Both the position numbers and the translations under genes were made by a program. A model generated the notes under the pieces. It had not been told where the DNA came from. It did no database searches and saw nothing but the letters and a program-made list of their open reading frames with translations. From Lytechinus pictus (taxonomy: Eukaryota; Echinodermata; Echinoidea; Temnopleuroida; Toxopneustidae), in assembly GCF_037042905.1 (NCBI RefSeq), contig NC_087249.1, positions 12,219,501 to 12,283,500 on the forward strand: a stretch of 64,000 bases of DNA, written 5' to 3'. Positions 1 through 12,300 of this stretch are shown here, piece by piece. Numbering within the stretch: position 1 is the first letter of the stretch; each line of letters opens with the position of its first letter.

Positions 1-29
1 AAAAAAAGTGTGCATTCGTGTATTACAGG

Positions 30-310
30 CGTGAATCCAGGGGGGAGGGGCTGAAGGTGCGCGAACCCCCCATAGCGTAGGATTTAAAAACAGAAGAAAA
101 AAAAGAGAGATCGACAAATTGACCTTACATAGGCTCTATATAGGTAAAAACCCCTTTCTTTCTTTTTTTTGCTTGTTAATTTCTTGGCGGACGAATTATA
201 GTGACCTTAAATTTAGGTGACAACTTTTTATTTTTATATTTTGCTTGTCAAATTTCCAATGGGTAAAATATTGCACCCCTCATGGATCCTAGCTGTAGCA
301 CCAACTTGAA
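30..310. repeat. Dispersed repeat with G/C runs, related to 40052-40328
   Basis: G-rich and C-rich runs flank AT-rich sequence. Both this block and 40052-40328 contain the phrase TTTTGCTTGTCA followed by a short T-rich stretch and then C-rich sequence. This suggests two decayed copies of one dispersed element. The boundaries are not resolved and no target duplication is evident. Confidence 0.35.
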
Positions 311-349
311 GTAAAATTTCAACTCTGGATCCGCGCGCCTGTATGACGA

Positions 350-1054
350 TCCGGGATGACGATATCTGGAGGAGGGTCCCTATTATACCTTGCAAATACA
401 CTTTCGTGTCAATTTTCTATTTATTACAGCATGTCACGGTATAACTGTATACGGTATACTCGTTAGTGTATTTAACTCTTCATCACTCCATGGACCTATT
501 AGGTCCATGATCACTGGCTCATACATTATATATTTTTTACTCAGCATTACGAACCGTGACTTATATATATTATATTTTTCGTTTTCCTGTTGATCCGTAA
601 TATTCGCTATGCCGAGTGCCGGGGCAAGAATCTGGAGACTATTGATCTCGCTTTTTTTTCATTTTTCATTTTCTATTTCTTTTTTTTTTTAAACTATACA
701 TTCAAATGGATTCATGCTCAAATTTCTACCATGTTGTATTTGTGTTTTGTTTACATTGTTCATACGAATATGTACAAGCTTCGCTTTTTATTAGCAGCTT
801 CCCTCGTTTCCGACCTGATACATGGTTATCTTGATTATTATACATATAAAGTTTCCTTGTTTTATTAATTATAATCATATCAAGATGTATGTAACAAAAC
901 TTTTTGTAAATGATTGTTGGAAATGGAAAATAAATGAAATGAAAATGAAACTGCTTGGGCGCCACATAGGCCTATCTTGGAATATATACGAAAGAAAACA
1001 TCTTGTTTCATAATCCTTCACACATAATAACATGAGTTTTTGCTCAGCTACGCC
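350..1054. other. Intergenic, nothing recognised
   Basis: AT-rich DNA. The short open frames here have no domain, no plausible splice context and no recognisable composition, so I call no gene. Confidence 0.5.
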
Positions 1055-1258
1055 CGGAGAATTCAAGAACAGAGTAAATAAATTGTCTAATGCCCATCAA
1101 ATGACAAAAAACAACTAGGATCGAAGTCATTGTCGAAAATTGGTGGACCGGAATAGTACTAAATTTCGTCCTAACTTTCAGGGCTGACGAAACATTACAA
1201 ATATCGTTTTTTGTCCAGAATCAAGGACTATTAAACTGCTGTTTGATTCACTAATTGT
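1055..1258. repeat. Degenerate direct repeat, copy 1 (partner 2363-2553)
   Basis: The two segments share ordered blocks, for example TCAAATGACAAA, GTCGAAAAT, TTTCGTCCTAA and the end TTCACTAATT, with small indels. The copies are about 1.3 kb apart in the same orientation. Confidence 0.6.
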
Positions 1259-2021
1259 CGACAAAGACTTCTTTGTTGTTCTTTGCCATGGCGGGCATTT
1301 GACAATACTTAAACTCTGTTTGTTTAATCCTCCGTACGTCGCTGTGTGAAAATCGTACCGCGCTCATAAATAGCTCTAGCAGGCCTATTTAAGATGATTC
1401 ATCATTGTAGTATTGATAGTAATTTGATGTGTCTAATTGTTTACACAGTATCGATCAACAGCAATTGATGTTTTCTAAAGTAAAAACTTTGTCAGTATTT
1501 TGAATCACTTAAATTGTTACAACTTTTACAATTCATGTTATTGGTTTACTTTTCAAAAATAAAACTGAATTGTCTGTTATGCCACAGTGAAATCAATGCA
1601 CATATTTTAGATTTTTGTTGTTGTTGATATGATGCATAGCCTTCTTTCAGTTGTCTATATTATTTCCCCGCTTCTTCTCTAGAAGTTAAATAAAAGGTTG
1701 GTACGTTATGAAGCACTGTTTATGATTATGAAAATAAATAAATAAAAGAAATGTATATGTCAACTGCATCTGTTTTGTAACTGGACTGCAGTCAATGCAT
1801 GGCTCAGTTATCAAACTTTGATAACTTAGCCCCCTCCCTGCACCCTCTCCCCTAGGGAGCGCGCTTCGGGCGCTTTATAAATGTGCACTTACCGCCCCCT
1901 CCAAAATGAAATCCTGGCTACGCGGTTGCTCTATAGATCTGTTGATAACTTAATTTTTTATTTGATCAGTGTCGTTTTTTTTATTGAGTAATTCCTATAC
2001 GCGTTCGTTGTTAAACTTGAT

Positions 2022-2346
2022 GGCCCGTACGTATTCGGAAGTCGGGTTTAACTTAAACTCAGGTTTAAAGTTGCGGTTTAGGTATGGATAGCCAATTGTT
2101 ACATAAATCACTTGCAGTAGAGATACCATATTTCAGCTCATTTGGCTCTCAAATCATTCATAATTGTCTAGGAAGTATAAATAGATGATTGTCTTCACCA
2201 TCGATGAATCAGGAAAGAGCACAGTAAACATAAGAAACGTACAACTTAATAAACATTTTGACACTTTTGGCTCCCCATAATTTTAGCAGAGTTAGAACAT
2301 GGTCTAAGTTAAGGTCTAAGTTAAACCTGACTTCAGAATACGGGCC
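2022..2346. mobile_element. GGCC-ended foldback MITE, copy 1
   Basis: The element starts GGCCCGTACGTATTCGGAAG and ends with the imperfect inverse, CTTCAGAATACGGGCC. The terminal inverted repeats extend about 60 bp and include GTTTAACTTAAAC-type sequence. It is flanked by the 3-bp direct repeat GAT (2019-2021 and 2347-2349). It is 325 bp long and non-coding. A second copy at 48774-49086 has the same ends and a different 3-bp duplication (ATT), which defines the element edges well. Confidence 0.85.
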
Positions 2347-2362
2347 GATGACGTTAGGTAGT

Positions 2363-2553
2363 TTTCGCTGTACGGATGAATCAAGAACACAGTAAATGTA
2401 TTGAAAAATTCCCGTCAAATGACAAAGACTAGCAGCTTTGGAAGATCTTAGTCGAAAATAGCTGAACTGGAACAGCAGTTTCGTCCTAATAGTTTCGGAG
2501 CTGATAAAAATTGCAAACATGTCGTATGTCCAGAGTCTGTTTCACTAATTATT
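2363..2553. repeat. Degenerate direct repeat, copy 2 (partner 1055-1258)
   Basis: Homologous to 1055-1258. It begins a few bases after the MITE at 2022-2346, so the MITE lies between the two copies. Confidence 0.6.
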
Positions 2554-4120
2554 TAAACATATTGGTCGTGAAAGGCATTATAAGATACATTTTCTATGTC
2601 TCCCCATTGTCATTCTCAGTTTTACCATCTTTCCGTGCTTGTGATTTCAAATTGATCATCGCGACCACCATTGTCGGATCTTACGATTAAGGAAGGGTTT
2701 CAAGCCCTTAAAAATCAGGGAAACTTTTGCATTTTGAGTGACAGCCTTTCTTTCTCCTTGCGGGAGGGGGATTGGGAAATTCCTGCGCCCCCATTTATGT
2801 AATGACTGATCCGCCACGGATGACCGCTCACATGTTTGATTGCTTCGCTCTGCCTCGCCAGTAGAGCGAGTGCGCCTCTGTCCTGCATGCATTGTTGCTA
2901 GGTCGGACATGCATCACCAACTCAAGAATGCGATTGTGGCATTCCACAAACCATGTCACATTTCCCAAATGCTGTAACTTCAGTGGGTAATTTAGCCCAA
3001 TTAAAAGACTGACTGCAAGTGATAATGCTGTGCAATGTGCCAAGTTTTAGCTTAATATATGACATTCCTTTGTGGGTCTTCTTGTCGATGATGGACGCAG
3101 AAGAAATTAGAAGAAAAATTATGTAGTAACATAAAGATACACACTCCTCACATACTCCATACATGACATAGTTGCATTTCAGTCATCGTTGTATAAATTG
3201 GCGCCAACTTAATACCAAACGTAAATATCACAAAATGCATGCGTCATTGATCACTTTTTCGTCCGAGGATTCTAGAAAAGTAAAGCAGGTTCAACAAAAA
3301 ACCAAAGCTACTCAAACGGGATACAACTCATATTTCAGGAATTTTTTCAGGGCAGTTGGCGACTCTTCCTACATTGGAATATTGAAGGAGAGAACATAGA
3401 GAGACAGAGGCAGTTTACAAATTTTTCTTGGACACAAAACTTTGTTATGGGCGGACTGGACACTTTTTTCATGGCAGAACACCGAGACTAATCCAAACCT
3501 CACGGGAGGTTTGTTGATGGGTCTCTGGCTGACCGGTCCTTCTATTCTTGATTTATCAATTTTATGAACTTGATAATTTTGTGAAAATCGGCGGACAGAG
3601 ACATGTGTGAAGAACAGTGGAGACAGATTTTCTCACTGGATCTTGGAGGAGAATTTAGAGGAACATGAATGCATGACGACGCTATCAAGGAGGGGAAAGA
3701 TGATAAAGACGAGACTGAACAAACGCTGCTGTATGAGTGAGTCCCTTTACCCGGAGAACAATACAGCAATATAAACGATCTTAATGAAACTTTGAAATTT
3801 ATGGAAATTGGTTTAGGCTATGTTTTAGTGCCAGGATTAGTAGTGTAAGTTAAATAGCCACCTTTCCCCCTGTAGAATAGGCGCCTGATCGAAGTGTATT
3901 CTAAAGCCTTTTCCATAAAATTTATTGTGTCATATTTAGAGTGTTGCTGTGTTGTCACCTACGGGTAATCAAATTCATTTTCATATTTTGTACTTGTAAG
4001 AATTATTGTGTGCCGAAAGCTTTACAACTTTTTTGAAAGGAGGTAAAGAAAAAAGTTGTAAGGCTTTCTTTTCCCCCGGAAAATTCTCGTTGAATTGAAC
4101 GTCAGATCAGCGTAGTACAC
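2554..4120. other. Intergenic, nothing recognised
   Basis: Short open frames on both strands, none longer than about 85 codons and none with a recognisable motif. A G/C-run block at about 4130-4340 looks like another decayed dispersed element. Confidence 0.5.
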
Positions 4121-4702
4121 TTCCTACAAGCAGAGGAGGTGCCACATGCAGGGAGGGGGCAGTGGGATTCACCCCCCCTTTTTTTTCAGGTAATGAAAGA
4201 GGAGGGGAAAACGAATAAAGAAAAACAAAATCAAAGAGAATGTTGGGGTTGTTAAACTCTATAAAACCCCTTTCGGGTGAAAACGATCCCCTTTAGGCCC
4301 TTTGCCCCTTATGATAATACTGTGTCGCCGCCCCTGAATAAACTACGTTTTACCACGCAAAGATTTAGGCATTAAAAAATTTGCGTAAAAAAACGATGTT
4401 CGACAATGCGGGCGTTAATTCATTGATTTCGCAGCTTACCGACATGGACATCACGTTTGTCCTTGTTGGAATATCTGTTTCGTACGTTCACAAGGTGAGA
4501 TTTATTGCATTGATTTTGTCACTTTTGCAGAATATTTTTATCATGATTTTATCATGATTATTTCGGTCTATTTCTGTATTGCTATACATTTCTATTCAGT
4601 TATCATAGTGTGGTGCCATGTGCTGTCATATTTTAGAGTTTATAAGCCCATGAAGAATTAGTCTGAATTGATGCAATAGGCCTAATCCTCATCAAGCCGA
4701 AT

Positions 4703-6432
4703 GTGGATTCAATTCAATTCAATTCAATTCTGGTTTTATTGTGAAAATGGTACATGACAAAAGTCCGAAGACTCATATTATCATATTTACAAAGTAGAAA
4801 TGTACATGTATATTATTAAAAGATTACAATATATCACAATTCTAGTGCTAGACAAATAATCAACAAATAAAGCCAGAAAAAATAATTTTGGACAATCTCA
4901 AAAAAAGATTAAAATTGATTGAAATTATAACATTGTAAAACTATGATCGTCAAAATTAAATCAGCAAAGTTGCGAGTATTAAGTACATATATAAATAAAC
5001 ATTTACACTTTTAAAATATCATCATATTCAAAAGAAGAAAATATGTATATAAAAAAATTGTAAATAGCAAGACAAATTGAATATTATAATTATAAGACCA
5101 AAAAAATATAAACCAGATCAATGTAATTTGTGAATAATTGCAATTTCAAATTAGTTTGAGAATACATGTATGACAGTCATAAAACTAAAGAGAAATAAAT
5201 ACGATGTTACAATAGATTGGTATGAAGTCTGAAATTAACCATGTGATATACTGTAGATAGTACACCACCAGTCACAATCCCTTGACCACCCGTTCGCCTG
5301 CCTAAACCAGAGAACAAATTCAGTGCACTGAATCCTTTGTTCCCCGGCCGAAACAGGCAAACAGGTAGCCAAAGAAACGTGACCGGTACTGTATGCTTTA
5401 TAGTAAAAAAAAAGAAAAGATAAACGAACCAAAACAATTATTAAAGTTGGGCAAAATTACTGATAGAATAGTCATATTACATGTAGGTGGAACTCAAGTA
5501 AGTAAAAAAAGAACATTGGAATAAAAAGGTGACAAACCTAACATAAAATCAATAAGATTAAAGATAAACAATAAAGGGGAGTACAAAAGTGTTACAGTTG
5601 CTAAAAACAATAAAGATGCATATAAAATTACATTATATTACAGAGTTCAACAATTGCACAAAGTGGGGGATTGGCGACTGTTGGTATCTTTTTGTTCTAG
5701 TCCGATGAATCTCAAGATGATGTGCATTTCTTAGGGAAAGACCAGTTCTAACCCTACGGGTTTCAGGCAAGAAGTGGCGATGTCGTTTCGATTTTAGCAA
5801 CGAGCGTGCAAATCCTTCAACAAGTTCACTCCGTCTGTCTTTAAGAGATGACACATTCATACTTTGTAGAAGTTCAATGTATGGCAAGACATTTGGCCAG
5901 GCAATGATACGCAGAGCCCTCTTCTGAACCCGCTCAATGCTAGCGGATTGTTGGCAGGTAATGCTAGCTAGATGCCCAAACAGGCACGGCGAACTCAATC
6001 AATGGCCTGATGCACATCTTGTAGATCGTGACAAGTTCCGGACACATCACGCCATTTCTCTTCAGCTTATTAAGAATGAACAGCCTACGAGAAGCATTGC
6101 TGATGATTTGACGAACATGCAGGTCCCATATCTCAGGTCGTTTTGTATGATGACACCAAGTAATTTAATAGATGTCATGATTTCCAAGTCTGTATCATCA
6201 ATCCTAAGCTGTAGAGGAGGCGGATTCGTACGGAGAAAGCTGATTTGCATTGCTTTACACTTTGCAGCATTCAGCTTCATGTCATTATCGTTGCACCAAT
6301 CAACCAGTGAGTCAACATCATGCTGTAGGCCAGAACATTGATCTTTTCTGACAACCTCAACAAGGCTAAGATCATCAACGTATTTCCATCGATTCTCCGT
6401 GGAGCAGGCAACATCATGTGACTGGATGGTTC
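4703..6432 (-). pseudogene. 5'-truncated non-LTR retrotransposon fragment (reverse transcriptase C-terminal half)
   Basis: The minus strand near 6371-6386 reads KYVDDL, the YxDD catalytic motif of reverse transcriptases. It is followed by sequence typical of CR1/Jockey-type elements: WCNDNDMKLNAAKCK, then KLLGVIIQNDL. After a frameshift near 6115-6130 comes a segment with SRRLFILNKLKRNGV and IRPLIEF. A further break near 5960 leads to IERVQKRALRII and a final stop at about 5633. At least two frame disruptions and the missing N-terminal half make it non-functional. A 3' region runs on to a (GAATT)n tail at about 4706-4729 (minus-strand 3' end), as expected for this retroelement class. Assigning 4703-5630 to the same element is inference. 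Confidence 0.75.
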
Positions 6433-8040
6433 ATGAAATAAGCTAATATATCTATCGTGGCTTTAGGGAGTGGTCATTCAAGTTTCAATATTCAAAGTAC
6501 TGTGGAAAACGACAACAATTAAGAATAACACTTGTTCATACCAGTAGATCTTGTCTTGATATACTCAGATTGTAATTTTCGTTATTCTTATAATTTAGGT
6601 TAGAGTCTATACACAATATCCACACACTAAGACCAAAAGCTTTAGTCTCTGTTCGTAGGTTGTTCAACTAGATTCCGTGTTGTTCCATCACAACTCCACT
6701 CCGGGGAAATTTAAAAAGTTCAAAAATGTTTAAAACTCCCCCACCTCCAAAAAGACGTATTTCAGCTGTCTACACGCACTTAGATCTAGACATAGTTGCA
6801 ATGGTTGTTATCCTAAGGATCGTGGATTTTAGATAGGAAAGGGGAGAGGGCTATGGATGCATTCAAAGGAAAATAAATGATAACAATCATAGAATAGATG
6901 GTACAAACATAGGCCTAAATTTCTATAAGTTAATTGACCTAGTTCAAACAGAAAAAAATTAACATGGCCGTACGCAGACATTTTTTTCCGGGAAGAGGGA
7001 AAGACGCGTAAAATTTTTCGAAAAAACTCGAAAGCGTTTTTCAAAGTGAAAGACTTCGTACAAAATTTGTGAAAAATTTGTGAAACTCTTGAGTAAGGTT
7101 TTCACATTTTGGGATGGGGGAGGCAACTGACTCATCTCGGGACATGGCCATGGATATAAAAAAGGTTTGTATTGTGATGCTGATACTGATGGTAATGATA
7201 ATGATAATGATATTTGTCAAATTAAAGACCAAATACATTGTGTTTTACGTTTTAGATCTAGTGCATAATTGATGTGTCAAAATTAAATACTATTATCTGA
7301 ACCAATCTATTTTTAACATTGATTTTTGTGTGTGTTTATGATTCAGGGATGGAATGCTTAAATATCTAGACAGCAGTATCCAGCCGCAATTTGGATAGAA
7401 AATACATCACTCATGGCTTTAGTCGACCCGAAGAAACTTCATGAACATGAACAAAAGGTAATTTACCTGTTAAAAATACTGTAATATCGCTTCATGATTT
7501 AAAATAAAACTATTAATTTTTTTTTAGCTGGTTTGGACAAGTTTTATTTCAGAATATTCAGGCAAACGTCATAAATTTAACTTCCTCTTAGGTGCCCGAC
7601 AGTCTAAGCTTGTCCTTAAACTAGCTTCATTAAGCTTTATTATTTGTTAAGAAGATTTATGCGTTTTTATGTAAAGGTATACTATATTTAATGTGACTGG
7701 GGTAATTTGAATGTAAAAAAAGAGAGAAAATTTAAGCTTACGCCTTTATTTACAATCGTTCAAATTTTTGCTTCCGACGTTTCACTTTCGGCTAGCTTGT
7801 CGTACTTTCGGCCGACCACTCGTTCATTCGTCGAGTCTACTGGCCTATCTATATCACGATCATTTGTTTCTTACTTTTGATCATCATGCTCAATTTGCAC
7901 ATCACATACAAGGCATTGGTCGTCTCGTTTGTTGGAATTTTTGCGGTAAGGGCATATTAGCACTTTTTTTTTACAATATCTTAAAATCAATGATGTCTAT
8001 AAAGCATTCGTTATTAACATTGCTGTAATTCATCCACAAG
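6433..8040. other. Intergenic, nothing clear
   Basis: No gene recognised. A block at about 6963-7045 (GGCCGTACGCAGAC, then GACGCGTAAAA) resembles 17059-17150 and is probably a decayed dispersed element. Confidence 0.4.
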
Positions 8041-8269
8041 TTACTCAATCATCATCAAACTTACGATCCTGGTGTCAGATGTGCTTCTTTTGAATTTCCT
8101 CTGCAACTACCCTCGTGGGCGGTAGACTTGGTTCATCATCCTAACTGATGATGCCGGTGTCAGTTGTATGTATTTTTTAAATTTGAACAAGTTGCACTCT
8201 AGTTATCACAGCATTCCTAAGCATCGTTCTATCAGAAAGCATCTCTTCATCAATATGCTTAAAATCGCC

Positions 8270-9690
8270 AGAGCAACAAACCCCTTTCAATACGCCCCTA
8301 ATTTTCGTCACCCTTCTTAGAGCAACAAGTCTCCTTCCATATACCACAATTTTCGTCACCATTCTTAAAGCATCAAGTCTTTTTGCATATACCACTATTT
8401 TCGTCACCCTTCTTAGAGCAATAAGTCTCCTTCCATATAATATTATTTTCGTCACCCTTATAAGAGCAACAAGTGTCCTTCAATATAGCACTTTTTCGTC
8501 ACCCTTCTTAGAGCAACAAATCTCCTTCCATATACTACTATTTTCGTCACCCTTCTTAGAGTAACAAATCTCCTTTCATATACCACTATTTTCGTCACCC
8601 TTCTTGGAGCAACAAGTCTCCTCCAACATACCATTATTTTCGTCACCATTCTTAGAGCAACAAGTCTCCTTCCATATACCATTATTTTGTAATCTCTCTA
8701 TCATAGAGAAACAAGTCTCCTTCCATATACCACTATTTTCGTCACTATTCTCAGAGCAACAAGTCTCCTTCCATATAATATTATTTTCGTCACCCTATAA
8801 GAGCAACTAGTGTCCTTCAATATAGCACTTTTTCGTCACCCTTCTTAGGGCAACAAATCTCCTTCCATATACCACTATTTTCGTCACCCTTCTTAGAGCA
8901 ACAAGTCTCCTTTCATATACCACTATTTTCGTCACCCTTCTTAGAGCAACAGATCTCCTTCCATATACCACTATTTTCGTCACTATTCTCAGAGCAACAA
9001 GTCTCCTCCAACATACCATTATTTTCGTCACCCTTCTTAGAGCAACAAATCTCCTTCCATATACTACTATTTCCGTCACCATTTTTAGAGCAACAAGTCT
9101 CCTTTCATATACCACTATTTTCGTCACCCTTCTTAGAGCAACAGATTTCCTTCCATATACCACTATTTTCGTCACTATTCTCAGAGCAACAATTCTCCTC
9201 CAACATACCATTATTTTCGTCACCATTCTTAGAGCAACAAGTCTCCTTCCACATACCATTATTTTGTAATCTCTCTATCATAGAGAAACAAGTCTCCTTT
9301 CATATACCACTATTTTCGTCACCCTTCTTAGAGTAACAAATATCCTTCCATATACCACTATTTTCGTCACCCTTCTTAGAGCAAGAAGTCTCCTTTCATA
9401 TTCCACTATTTCCGTCACCCTTTTTAGAGCATCAAGTCTCCTTCCATATACCACAAATTTCGTCACCATTCTTAAAGCATCAAGTCTTCTTGCATATACC
9501 ATTATTTTCGTCACCCTTATTACAGCAACAAGTCTCCTTTCATATAGAACTATTTCCGTCACCCTTCTTAGAGCAACAAGTATCATTTTATATACCACTA
9601 TTTTCGTTACCATTTTGGAGCAACAAGTCTCCTTCCATTAAACCATTCCACTATTATAGAGAAACAAGCCGCCTTGTATTTATTAGAGAG
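8270..9690. repeat. 48-bp minisatellite, about 29 copies
   Basis: A tandem array with a strict 48-bp unit containing TTCGTCACCCTTCTTAGAGC then AACAAGTCTCCTTCCATATA. Successive TTCGTCA words fall at 8304, 8352 and 8400. Because 48 is a multiple of 3, the minus strand stays open for long stretches, with a 16-residue period such as VVYGRRLVALRRVTKI. The array decays into imperfect units up to about 9935. Variant units recur at multiples of 48 (8481 and 8818; 8681 and 9259), which indicates internal segmental duplications. I do not call it a gene, because the reading frame is explained by the repeat length. Confidence 0.92.
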
Positions 9691-10164
9691 CAACTCTCCA
9701 TCAGTATGCTACTGTTCGTCAATGAAACAAGTCACCTTTTCATCTACCAATATTTTCCTAACCCTTCTAACATATAGCAACAAGTCACCTTTCATTTATC
9801 ACTACTCTCATCACCCTTTTCATAATAGAGCACCAATGCACCTTTTATGCAACACTGTGTTCGTCACGCGTTCATCATTATGATCACAGAGAAACAGGTC
9901 ACCTTCTATATGTTACTCTAATCGTCAACATCGTTCTATCAGAAAGCAACTCTCTGCCAATTTACATCACATCAACGAGGATACAAGTCGTAGATGAACA
10001 GGATTAGGGATTTACTCTGGTGTGAAAACATAAATCATGCGAATGACTAAATGATATTCGCTGTTCTCGACTAGAAACATCATGAACATTTTAATGAAAA
10101 TCATAATATTTTCAGGCTGAAAAAAGCACCTGGTTATACCTCGCTTAATATATCCGTGGTATCG

Positions 10165-10340
10165 ATGCCTAAAAAGTTTGTTAACCCTTGGCAGTACAGA
10201 CACAACCAAGTCAGATACATAAGAGGGTAAAAAGGTTTCCTTTGGTCTATCAAAGTTTGCTCACCCCGATACAACTTATCCTCCTTGGAAATTAATCCAA
10301 TGAACATTGACAAAATTTGGCGTTCTTCCAAATTAAGTTG
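10165..10340. repeat. Dispersed repeat, partner at 12945-13120
   Basis: Shares TTAACCCTTGGCAG, then a CACCCC-ATACA word and AATTTGGCG in the same order and spacing as 12945-13120. This is a degenerate direct copy. Confidence 0.55.
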
Positions 10341-10449
10341 ATTTATGCGAGCAATAGTGTAATAAAAGAATGGACTCTATCATGTCACATAATTTTGTCA
10401 AGTGCGGTATTGCTGGTTTCAGTTTGACTTTTTCTCTACGAATGTACAT

Positions 10450-10705
10450 TGAAAAATAAGGATAAGGAAATGAAGAATAAGGAAAAGAAAATGAAGAAAA
10501 AGATAAGAAGGAAAATAGAACGACGAAGGAATAGATGATAGAAGGAAGGAGGAGCAGTATAAAGAGTAGGATAAGAAGAAGAAAAAGGAAGGGGGAAATC
10601 AAAAGATAAAAAGAAGAGAATGGAGAGAAGAGGAGAAAGTTGGGAAAGAGAAAAAGGAGGAAAGGGGGAAAAGGAGATTAATCAGAAAATAAGAAGGACG
10701 GGGGA
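10450..10705. repeat. Polypurine tract (~250 bp)
   Basis: The plus strand is almost entirely A and G (GAAGGA, AAGAAG, GGGGGAAA types) with only scattered pyrimidines. There is no unit repeat. Mirror-symmetric purine tracts of this kind can adopt triplex structures. The matching pyrimidine strand gives spurious Ser/Phe/Leu-rich frames. Confidence 0.8.
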
Positions 10706-12300
10706 TGCATAAAAGAAAACAAATATCTATGATAAAGCTATATGTAAAAATAATCGCAAGATGTATTGTAATCTAACACACAGTCAACATAAAATTGAAA
10801 ATCATACACAGAAGCTTAATAACATAATGCGTGAAAGGCAACGAAATAAATCAGAGCTTTATCTTAAACGTTGTACTTTATCATGCAGGCCTTTGTTCTT
10901 ATGTAACAAAACCATATTACAAATACATACTTAGACAATATAAATACACTCATCGCCGTCAGCGCAGATGATTATCCTTTGTTCATGGAGGGGGATCAAA
11001 TATTGCGTCCCTAAACACAAAAGATAATCCTTTGCGGACTCCCATGATTACACTATACAACACATTAACTCCGTGAGCATATATACAAGCAATATTAAAT
11101 CAAGATGAACGAAATAATAAACCATGTAGGCCATTTCATTATGATATCATTGCATAATAGTGTCATAAAATATATGATAGTATATTAGGCTTGTGGCTTG
11201 CGACTTTCTGAGCAGGATCAACCTTTTATCTGACTTACTACTTTTACAGAATAGCAAAGTATCATATCCTTATGAAAATCCTTGACATTTCAATAAGCAA
11301 TTTATCATCCATCATTTTGACAATCATGATAATAGAAAGAATAATAGTAATACTAATGGTGATGTATTATTATGCGCATTTACTCATGGCGCTTGCCCAG
11401 CAACGTTTTTTTTGGATATTTACAGAAAAAACTACACATATACATGTAAACAAATTCTACAAATAGATCTTAAATTACAAAATACAAAGGCTACCCAAAA
11501 TACAGTTTTGCATCGCTCACCGGAATCACTAGCGACATCCTGGTGGGGCCTGGTGGCCTCCTGCTTGCTGCTCCGTTCATCTACAATTTCGCAAATTAGG
11601 ACACTAGCCCCTATAGATAGCCAGTCAGACCAGTGAGTGATGACAAAACAAGATTTAGAGTGTACTTTCCATGTATACAAACAAACTTCTTATAAATATT
11701 TCTTATAATCGAACAGGATATGGTCCCTCTATTGCCTCAACGGCTAAATGAAATATATTAACGACGAAAACTTTCATGCTTTCGGCATTTCTTGTCAGAG
11801 GTCTTTCAACACATTTTCGGTTCTCCGTCGATCCAATCTCCCTTAACCATGTTAACACTATGTAATTAAAATCGATACCACTTATATTCACTTTGGGATA
11901 GAGAAGTTAAGAAGGCAGTGGAGGGGGAGGGGGTGGTTGGAGGGAATGTTGGATAAATATAAACCCATTTGTTTAAATATGGTACCTTTCGCATAGGAGG
12001 GTCTATCAGAGGCGGCGCCATGATGTTTTGCAAGTATACTGCCTGAACGTGACATCATTTCCCTCAATCTAATTATAGTAGTTAAGTGGCACGGCTAGGG
12101 ACCTCCTTTTTAAACTCCTTTCTTTCTTCAATTTCCCCCTCTTTTTTTTAATTTTTTTTAGTTTTGTTCCTCTTTTTTTCATCATAAAGAATGATAAAAA
12201 TCGGGGGGGGGGGCACCCAACACTGTAGCCCCTCCCCTGATTGATGTCTATGGCTGTAAACATGTTTTCTAAATTTAAACACAGTGACAAATCATCTTCG
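10706..12300. other. Intergenic, nothing recognised
   Basis: No supported gene. It includes a T/C-rich stretch at about 12105-12185 followed by a G run at about 12203. Confidence 0.45.

Noticed and set aside
5937..6341. 134-codon plus-strand ORF
   Set aside because: It is the antisense shadow of the reverse transcriptase fragment on the minus strand.
8000..10000. CRISPR-like array
   Set aside because: The units are contiguous tandem copies with no unique spacers, and the host is eukaryotic.
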